Assembly: GCA_021203705.1 (NCBI GenBank)
Contig: JAJQAR010000115.1
Location: 1 to 7,054 of the forward strand
Direction of reading: 5' to 3'
Length of the DNA stretch: 7,054 nt
Source: Prevotella sp.
GTDB taxonomy: Bacteria > Bacteroidota > Bacteroidia > Bacteroidales > Bacteroidaceae
Shown: piece after piece, positions 1 through 7,054 of the stretch
Layout: every line of letters starts with the position of its first letter
How positions within the stretch are numbered: the first letter of the stretch is position 1
The notes under the pieces: model-generated
What the model saw: the letters and a program-made list of their open reading frames with translations, nothing else
Told to the model about the DNA's origin: nothing
Databases searched by the model: none
Position numbers and translations under genes: made by a program

Positions 1-37
1 ATAACAATAAGCTAAGGGATAAAAATATCTTTTTCAT
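1..37 (-). CDS. Start of a probable exported protein (5' fragment, runs off the left edge)
   Basis: An ATG at 35-37 opens a frame reading MKKIFLSLSLLL before the window ends. Two lysines followed by an unbroken hydrophobic run are the typical beginning of a Sec signal peptide or lipoprotein signal. The start lies 11 bases after the pullulanase stop codon, on the same strand and with no room for a separate promoter or terminator, so it is probably the next gene of the same operon. The leader before it is AT-rich with no Shine-Dalgarno site, as for the other genes here. The function cannot be read from 12 residues. An exported starch enzyme such as a GH13 alpha-amylase would fit the context, but that is a guess. 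Confidence 0.6.
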   Translation of the reverse strand, partial: MKKIFLSLSLLL

Positions 38-48
38 AATAAATTTAT

Positions 49-1977
49 TCAATTATGTATTATCATCGCACTTTGTGCGGGAACGGTTACTATTGGCCCT
101 TCCACTGTGTCTATTCCATTCTCGTCAATAAGGATGTTACGGCATACAACGGTGTATTTGCCTTCCGGCACATCAACCGTCTGTGGCTGTCTTGCTGAGT
201 TGAGAATAACTATTATATCATTCCATACGTCCCCTCCGGCGTTGTCTTTCAAACAGAAGGCTACAAGGTTGTCTTTTACGGGCAGGAACTCAAGGTGTTC
301 TCTCACCTTTTCTGCACTGCCAAGGCGGAAAGCTGGATGATTTTTCCGCAAGGAAATAAGTTTGCTGTAATAGTCAAAAACCTGCGGATATTTCTCTAAG
401 TTTGTCCAGTCAAGGTGGTTAATGCTGTCAGGAGAATTATAACTGTTGTGCACGCCTTTCTTATCTCTAAGCATTTCCTCACCACTGAGGATGAACGGTA
501 TGCCCTGTGATGTGAGCACTGCCGTCTGTGCCAACAGGTCAAGACGGATTATCTCGCCCTCTGTAATGTGATGAATGCTGGCACGGAGACGGTCGGTGAG
601 ACACATATCATCATGGCAGCTTACGTACGCAATCATCTGACTCGGCTCGTTGGCCCAGGCCTCCTTACTGTAATTCACCTTCGTCATGTCAACCTGCGGA
701 TGGGAGATAGCTCCTACTATGCCGAATTTCAGACTCTCTTCCTCACCGGGAATACCTGCGAGGAATGCTCCTTCATGGTCATCATTGAAAGGTCCACGCA
801 AAGCGTCGCGCATATCATCGCAAAATGCGGCGATACCATCCAACTGTTTTGTATTCGCTTTCATTGCAAGTTTTTCCACAGGGTAGGCGCATGTCCCTGC
901 GCTCCAGCCTTCACCATAGATGAATGCTTTGCCGAATTTGTTCAGTAATGCGGCATGGATGTCGTTCATCGTCTGTATATCGTGGACTCCCATCAGGTCA
1001 ACACGGAAACCATCGATATGGTATTCTGACATCCAGTAAGACATTGATTTTATCATGAAATCACGCATTCCTGGCATATCACTTGCCGTCTCGTTGCCGC
1101 AACCGGAACCATCAGAATATTTCCCATCTGCTGTCTTGCGGTAGAAATAGTCGGGATAGGTACGCTGGAAATTGCTGCCTTCAATGTCGTTGGTATGGTT
1201 ATAGACAACATCTAATACAACATCAATGTCTGCCTTGTGGAGTGCCTCAACCATCTCCTTGAACTCCCTGATCCTTGCCATGGGGTTGTATGGATCGGTG
1301 GAGTATGAGCCCTCTGGCACATTATAGTTCAATGGGTCATATCCCCAGTTATACTGTGGCGTGTCAATTTTTGTCTCGTCAACGGAGGCAAAATCGAATG
1401 ATGGTAGGATATGAATGGTATTGACACCTAATTTTTTGAGATAGTTTATGGCTTTCGGCTCAGTGAGGGCAAGAAACTTTCCCTTGTTTTCTAATCCTGA
1501 TGAGATATCGATGGAGAAATCACGGTGGTGCAGCTCATAGATTATGCGGTCGCAGGGCTGCTTTGTCGAAACATTGTTCCATTCATCATCCCAACCTTCT
1601 GGGTCGGTTTCCCTGAGGTCTATGATAGCAGCCCGTTTCCCGTTCACTCCCACTGCAGTGGCAAACACACCAGGAGTCTCACCGTGTCCTGTGTCGAATG
1701 TATAGAACTTTCCTTTCAGGTCGCCTTTCACCTCTGTCGTGAATGTCTCTTTTCCTGTCTTTTTCATCTTGACAGTCTTCCATGCCTTTACTGTTGCCGC
1801 ATCGTTATAGATACGTAGTTTCACGCTCTTTGCGTTATCTGGGGCAAACAACTGGAATTTAGTAACATTCGGAGAGTAGTCAGCCTCGTTGAAAGTTACT
1901 GGTGTTTGGGCTTTCAATCCTTGTTGTGCGAATACGAATGAGAAAATTCCTGCCATCAGGATAGATTTGATATTCAT
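49..1977 (-). CDS. pulA: Type I pullulanase, GH13 family, exported
   Basis: This 642-residue enzyme should hydrolyse alpha-1,6 branch links in pullulan, limit dextrins and branched maltooligosaccharides. The N-terminus has a signal peptide (hydrophobic core about residues 5-17) with likely cleavage after A23 or A17, leaving Gln first; there is no lipobox Cys, so a periplasmic location is inferred. Residues about 35-110 fit a CBM48-like beta domain (FQLFAPDNAKSVKLRIY). The GH13 barrel follows. It carries YNWGYDP at 209-215, the hallmark of type I pullulanases, and DVVYNH at 256-261. The likely nucleophile is D327 (GFRVD), the acid/base E356 (YGEGW) and the third carboxylate D456 (CHDD). A C-terminal beta domain covers roughly the last 90 residues. 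The length is typical for a compact type I enzyme. It starts 21 bases after the GH97 stop and is probably co-transcribed with it. The family call is firm; the exact substrate is not. Confidence 0.93.
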   Translation of the reverse strand: MNIKSILMAGIFSFVFAQQGLKAQTPVTFNEADYSPNVTKFQLFAPDNAKSVKLRIYNDAATVKAWKTVKMKKTGKETFTTEVKGDLKGKFYTFDTGHGETPGVFATAVGVNGKRAAIIDLRETDPEGWDDEWNNVSTKQPCDRIIYELHHRDFSIDISSGLENKGKFLALTEPKAINYLKKLGVNTIHILPSFDFASVDETKIDTPQYNWGYDPLNYNVPEGSYSTDPYNPMARIREFKEMVEALHKADIDVVLDVVYNHTNDIEGSNFQRTYPDYFYRKTADGKYSDGSGCGNETASDMPGMRDFMIKSMSYWMSEYHIDGFRVDLMGVHDIQTMNDIHAALLNKFGKAFIYGEGWSAGTCAYPVEKLAMKANTKQLDGIAAFCDDMRDALRGPFNDDHEGAFLAGIPGEEESLKFGIVGAISHPQVDMTKVNYSKEAWANEPSQMIAYVSCHDDMCLTDRLRASIHHITEGEIIRLDLLAQTAVLTSQGIPFILSGEEMLRDKKGVHNSYNSPDSINHLDWTNLEKYPQVFDYYSKLISLRKNHPAFRLGSAEKVREHLEFLPVKDNLVAFCLKDNAGGDVWNDIIVILNSARQPQTVDVPEGKYTVVCRNILIDENGIDTVEGPIVTVPAQSAMIIHN

Positions 1978-1998
1978 TTCAATTAATGTTTTTTCTGT

Positions 1999-4128
<2,130 letters not shown>

Positions 4129-4178
4129 TTATTTAATCATGGTTTTTTATTAGTCTTGCACTTTAAAAGATCTGCTTA

Positions 4179-6875
4179 TCACCTTCCGTTTTCACTTATA
4201 AGATTGGAGACAGTAGCAATATAGCCTTTGTTTGCGATAAGGTCCTCGATGTTCAAGTGCATTCTGTAACGCCAATAGTGACGGGGATTGGCAGGAATGT
4301 TTATTCTTTCCGCATCTGCATCTGCAAGACGCAGGTTCTCATCAATAGATAGCCAGTCTTGTATAGAGAGTATGCAGAGCATCGAAGGACAGGCAAGGTG
4401 CTTGGAAATGATTTCCTTTGCGAGCCATCCTGGTAACGGATGTTCGGTAATGCCGTATTTATGTAAAGAGGAATTATAATAATCCTGTGTACGGTCGTAG
4501 TCCTCGTCCCACCATTGCCTTAGTGTCGGCGTGTCATGACTTGATATTGTGCATACTGAGCGGTAAGGGTTGTTGGCGAGAACACCGAACCTTACGTTAG
4601 GGTCTTTTGGCATTGACTGCAATTCAAGACTTAATATCCGCAGTTCGTTCATTACCCATGATACACAGTCTGGAACCATACCAAGATCTTCGGCACATAC
4701 GAGCATACGGGTGGCATTAATCAGCTTCGGCAACTTATTCATCGCCTTAAGATACCAGAAATGGTTGTTACGGCGATAGTAGTAATCGTTGTAGATGTTA
4801 TTGAATAATGCCTTATCACTATCATAAAGAGACTCATAAATGAAGTCATATTGAACGGAAATGCGTGGGTGGAATTTGTTGCTGTCCTTATGGTCTCTTA
4901 CAAAAAGTACATCACTGATAAGGGCATAAAGACCGTCACGGAGATTGATGTCTTCCTGACTTGTTTTTCCTATAAATGCTGCCTCCACTTTGCGCTGGGT
5001 GTCATAACCTGGCTTCATCTTATACCGCCCGTCATGCGTCGGTTTGAGATACTTTTTGCGCACCATGTCTGCTTTATCACCGAATACACGCTCTAATACC
5101 CAGTCGGTGATGAACGGCTCTGTAAACAGTTCTTCCTGGAAATGAAGGCCGTTGGCCTCTATCTCCTCGCGTGTCATTGCTAATGCGGGGGAGAACTGAC
5201 CGAGCAGGCCATGTACGGCATTGACAGGTATTTCCCATATTCGGAAAAATCCTAATACGTGGTCTATACGGTATGCATCGAAGAATTTTGCCATATTGCA
5301 GAAACGGCGTACCCACCACCTGCAACCGTCCTTGAGCATCTCATCCCAATTGTATGTTGGGAAGCCCCAGTTCTGACCGTTCACAGAGAAATCATCGGGG
5401 GGTGCTCCTGCCTGTCCATTGAGGTTGAAATAGCGGGGCTCTTGCCATACATCACAACCATAACGGTTTACGCCGATAGGTATGTCGCCTTTCAATATTA
5501 CTCCTTTTGAGCGTGCGTATTTGTGTACGTCTGTCATTTGTGAGTTCAGAACAAACTGTACGAAATAATAGAAAGCCACCTCCTTGTATGCTCCACTGCG
5601 TGGATTTGAGAGTGTATGCCGTTCTTTCTCATTGAAAGATTTATGGTCAAGCCATTTTGTGAAATCTGCCGTCCCGTTCTTGTCTCTCAAAAAACAATAT
5701 TGTGCGTATGGAACAAGCCAATTCTCGTTTTCTTTGAAGAACGTCTTAAACGCTGTTGAAGTTAAGATATCCTTACTTTCTTGCGCATAAATAATTTTCA
5801 GATATTCGTTTTTTGCGTTATTCACACGCTCGTAATCGATTTGTGAGAGGGTATTTAGCTTTTCACGTAATGTTTCAAATTCCTTTCTCTTTTCCTCATC
5901 TGCAATCTGTGGAAGGGCATTGAGGTTGACATACTGGGGATGGAGAGCGAAAATACTTATACAACTGTATGGATAGGAATCTGTCCACGTATGTGTCGTT
6001 GTCGTGTCATTGATTGGCAAAATCTGAAGTATGCGTTGTTTGGTCAATGAAATCCAGTCAATCATTTTCTTCAAGTCCCCGAAGTCGCCCACACCGAAAC
6101 TGTCTCTTGACCGTAAGGAGAATACAGGCACCAATGTTCCAGCACATCTTGTATTATTAATGGGGAACAGAGCACTCCCAACCTCATACACTGCTATACT
6201 ACCTTCTTCCATATTAGGTATATACATATTCCGGTTGTTGCCATCTTCCCAAATAATCTTCTCATCATCTTTTATATCAATTGCAACAAACTTGTATTCG
6301 AATGTTTGGTCTGTAAGTTTTTTAGCATCAATATCTACCACCCATTCATTATAGTTGTGCTCATGCATTATCAGTCCTGCCTTTACTTTCCATGAACCGA
6401 GAATTTTGTCACTGCCAACAAGCACAAGTCGTTCATTGCCACGTAGTTGTGGTGCACGTACTTTTATACGGACTGTTACGGCATGCTCACTCAGTGGCGC
6501 AGGCATGATTTTGCGATGATTAATACAGTCGGTGAATGCGGAACTGTATAGGTATGTATCTTCCGGCATGTCTATCCAGTGGTCATAAACAATAAAATTC
6601 TTAACCTTGCCAGGATGCAGCTCAAGACGGTGTGCCTCTGTTTTCCACTCTTCCCGTATAATATTATTCTCTCCACGCAGCACGCTGTAATAATAATCTA
6701 TATACTTGTTAACCTTAAAGTCTGACTTGAGACTGCATGTCCACATCTTCCCATCGACGGTTGTCATCCGATAGGGAATAGTAACTTTTTCTCCGTAGTC
6801 TTTTTCATTTATCAAATTCAACATTAGTTCCTCTCCGAAATTTGTTGAATATGTGATGTTCAGAAGTATGTTCAT
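4179..6875 (-). CDS. malQ: 4-alpha-glucanotransferase, GH77, DPE2-like with N-terminal CBM20 domains
   Basis: This 898-residue protein is an amylomaltase of the long type related to plant DPE2; it should transfer glucosyl or maltosyl units from maltose or dextrins to an acceptor glucan. It has no signal peptide, so it is cytoplasmic. Residues 1 to about 110 form a degenerate CBM20-like domain. Residues about 132-222 are a clearer CBM20, with LGSW (159-162), EYKF and WEDGNNR. The GH77 barrel starts near 246. Catalytic residues are D538 (nucleophile, YRIDH), E729 (acid/base, AEDLG) and D781 (SSHDTPT). D538 and E729 are 191 residues apart, against about 47 in bacterial amylomaltases such as that of Thermus (D293/E340); the extra roughly 140 residues match the insertion known from DPE2. 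The first ATG is preferred because the CBM20-like fold begins at once (LLNITYSTNFGEE). No Shine-Dalgarno site is seen, which is normal for Bacteroidetes. It is the first complete gene of the operon and has its own predicted promoter. Confidence 0.95.
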   Translation of the reverse strand: MNILLNITYSTNFGEELMLNLINEKDYGEKVTIPYRMTTVDGKMWTCSLKSDFKVNKYIDYYYSVLRGENNIIREEWKTEAHRLELHPGKVKNFIVYDHWIDMPEDTYLYSSAFTDCINHRKIMPAPLSEHAVTVRIKVRAPQLRGNERLVLVGSDKILGSWKVKAGLIMHEHNYNEWVVDIDAKKLTDQTFEYKFVAIDIKDDEKIIWEDGNNRNMYIPNMEEGSIAVYEVGSALFPINNTRCAGTLVPVFSLRSRDSFGVGDFGDLKKMIDWISLTKQRILQILPINDTTTTHTWTDSYPYSCISIFALHPQYVNLNALPQIADEEKRKEFETLREKLNTLSQIDYERVNNAKNEYLKIIYAQESKDILTSTAFKTFFKENENWLVPYAQYCFLRDKNGTADFTKWLDHKSFNEKERHTLSNPRSGAYKEVAFYYFVQFVLNSQMTDVHKYARSKGVILKGDIPIGVNRYGCDVWQEPRYFNLNGQAGAPPDDFSVNGQNWGFPTYNWDEMLKDGCRWWVRRFCNMAKFFDAYRIDHVLGFFRIWEIPVNAVHGLLGQFSPALAMTREEIEANGLHFQEELFTEPFITDWVLERVFGDKADMVRKKYLKPTHDGRYKMKPGYDTQRKVEAAFIGKTSQEDINLRDGLYALISDVLFVRDHKDSNKFHPRISVQYDFIYESLYDSDKALFNNIYNDYYYRRNNHFWYLKAMNKLPKLINATRMLVCAEDLGMVPDCVSWVMNELRILSLELQSMPKDPNVRFGVLANNPYRSVCTISSHDTPTLRQWWDEDYDRTQDYYNSSLHKYGITEHPLPGWLAKEIISKHLACPSMLCILSIQDWLSIDENLRLADADAERINIPANPRHYWRYRMHLNIEDLIANKGYIATVSNLISENGR

Positions 6876-6901
6876 AGGTTACAGGGTATTGTTTATGTTG
6901 C

Positions 6902-6933
6902 CAAAGATAATAATAATTGAAAAAAATGAAAAC
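6902..6933 (-). promoter_or_regulatory. Predicted Bacteroidetes-type promoter for malQ operon
   Basis: Read on the minus strand, TATCTTTG at 6909-6902 matches the Bacteroidetes -7 consensus TAnnTTTG exactly. A weaker -33 candidate, GTTTTC at 6933-6928, lies 18 bases upstream and only partly resembles TTTG. Transcription would start near 6895, giving an untranslated leader of about 20 bases before the malQ ATG. The surrounding sequence is very AT-rich, so a chance match is possible, although the -7 box is complete and well placed. Confidence 0.6.
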
Positions 6934-6962
6934 TAAATTTAAAGTAGTTTTTTTAATTATTC

Positions 6963-6978
6963 ATGCAAACGTTTACAT
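6963..6978. promoter_or_regulatory. LacI-family-type operator palindrome upstream of malQ
   Basis: ATGCAAACGTTTACAT is an inverted repeat of two 8-base halves with one mismatched pair, centred on a CG step inside AAACGTTT. This is the usual form of sites bound by LacI-family sugar regulators. Its centre lies about 75 bases upstream of the predicted malQ start point, above the -33 region. LacI-type regulators are known to control maltodextrin genes in several Bacteroidetes, which fits the three genes downstream. No regulator gene is visible in the window, so the binding protein is unknown. Confidence 0.6.
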
Positions 6979-6991
6979 AAAAAATCGTCTT

Positions 6992-7013
6992 TCTGAAACT
7001 CTGATTTTCAGAG
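6992..7013 (-). terminator. Overlapping hairpins with a distal T-run; possible weak terminator
   Basis: Two mutually exclusive stems occupy this stretch. One pairs 6999-7004 with 7008-7013 (CTCTGA/TCAGAG, three-base loop). The other pairs 6992-6998 with 7006-7012 (TCTGAAA/TTTCAGA, seven-base loop). On the minus strand a run of six T (6984-6979) follows seven bases after the second stem, which is farther than in a strong intrinsic terminator. The hairpin overlaps the stop codon of the possible upstream reading frame. It could end or attenuate transcription entering from upstream, but the stems are short and AT-rich. Confidence 0.35.
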
Positions 7014-7054
7014 ATTTACAATAAAAGCAAAACCATCTGGCATGATAGCCACGT
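7008..7054 (-). CDS. Possible C-terminal tail of an upstream gene (3' fragment)
   Basis: A minus-strand frame enters from the right edge and reads VAIMPDGFAFIVNL before a TGA at 7008-7010. The residues look like an ordinary protein end (alternating hydrophobic strand after a PDG turn), and the stop sits directly at a hairpin, as at the end of a gene. Only 15 codons are visible, so an open frame could be chance. If real, the gene is on the same strand as malQ and ends 132 bases before its start. I cannot identify the family; a Sus-type outer-membrane or surface protein would fit the neighbourhood, but nothing in the residues proves it. Confidence 0.4.
   Translation of the reverse strand, partial: VAIMPDGFAFIVNL

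Noticed and set aside
568..948. A 126-codon open frame on the plus strand, antisense to the pullulanase gene
   Set aside because: It lies wholly inside a well-conserved GH13 coding region, its translation has no recognisable domain, and no promoter of its own is evident. It is a shadow of the real gene.
5077..5325. An 82-codon minus-strand frame overlapping malQ out of frame
   Set aside because: It sits across the malQ nucleophile region, is rich in Arg and Cys in the manner of an off-frame reading, and has no independent support.
6031..6354. A 107-codon open frame on the plus strand, antisense to malQ
   Set aside because: It covers the CBM20/GH77 junction of malQ, whose protein matches its family in the other strand. 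The antisense translation has low-complexity Ser/Leu-rich composition and no domain.
7042..7054. A plus-strand ATG near the right edge as the start of a divergent gene
   Set aside because: Only four codons are visible, no convincing plus-strand promoter precedes it, and the minus-strand frame through the same bases looks more like protein.

Overview
The window looks like chromosomal DNA of a Bacteroidetes, most likely a Prevotella-like or Bacteroides-like carbohydrate degrader. The protein families point there: a SusB-type GH97 alpha-glucosidase and a long CBM20-bearing MalQ. The start regions lack Shine-Dalgarno sites and are AT-rich. A Bacteroidetes-type promoter element (TAnnTTTG) precedes the first complete gene, and the predicted signal-peptide cleavage sites leave Gln at the mature N-terminus. 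The genus is an inference from general resemblance only.

All recognisable genes lie on the minus strand, so the cluster reads from right to left. At the right edge (7008-7054) there is a possible C-terminal tail of an upstream gene, then a regulatory region of about 130 bases. That region holds overlapping hairpins, a near-perfect 16-bp LacI-type palindrome and a promoter. Three complete genes follow: a DPE2-like 4-alpha-glucanotransferase (malQ, 4179-6875), a GH97 alpha-glucosidase (susB-like, 1999-4119) and a type I pullulanase (49-1977). The gaps are 59 and 21 bases, and neither shows a terminator or promoter. Eleven bases after the pullulanase stop, another reading frame begins with a signal-peptide-like start and runs off the left edge (1-37).

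Together these genes form a starch/maltodextrin utilisation operon spread over two compartments. The pullulanase and the GH97 enzyme carry signal peptides without a lipobox cysteine, so they probably work in the periplasm, cutting alpha-1,6 branches and releasing glucose from imported maltooligosaccharides. MalQ has no signal peptide and should work in the cytoplasm, passing glucosyl units from maltose or short dextrins to a longer glucan, possibly glycogen. No SusC/SusD transporter, outer-membrane amylase or regulator gene is complete in the window; these may lie outside it.

The three complete genes are intact and have the expected catalytic residues. I found no mobile element, CRISPR array, RNA gene or frameshift, and no evidence for a new type of system. 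The most interesting part is the malQ upstream region, where a LacI-type operator sits well upstream of the predicted promoter.
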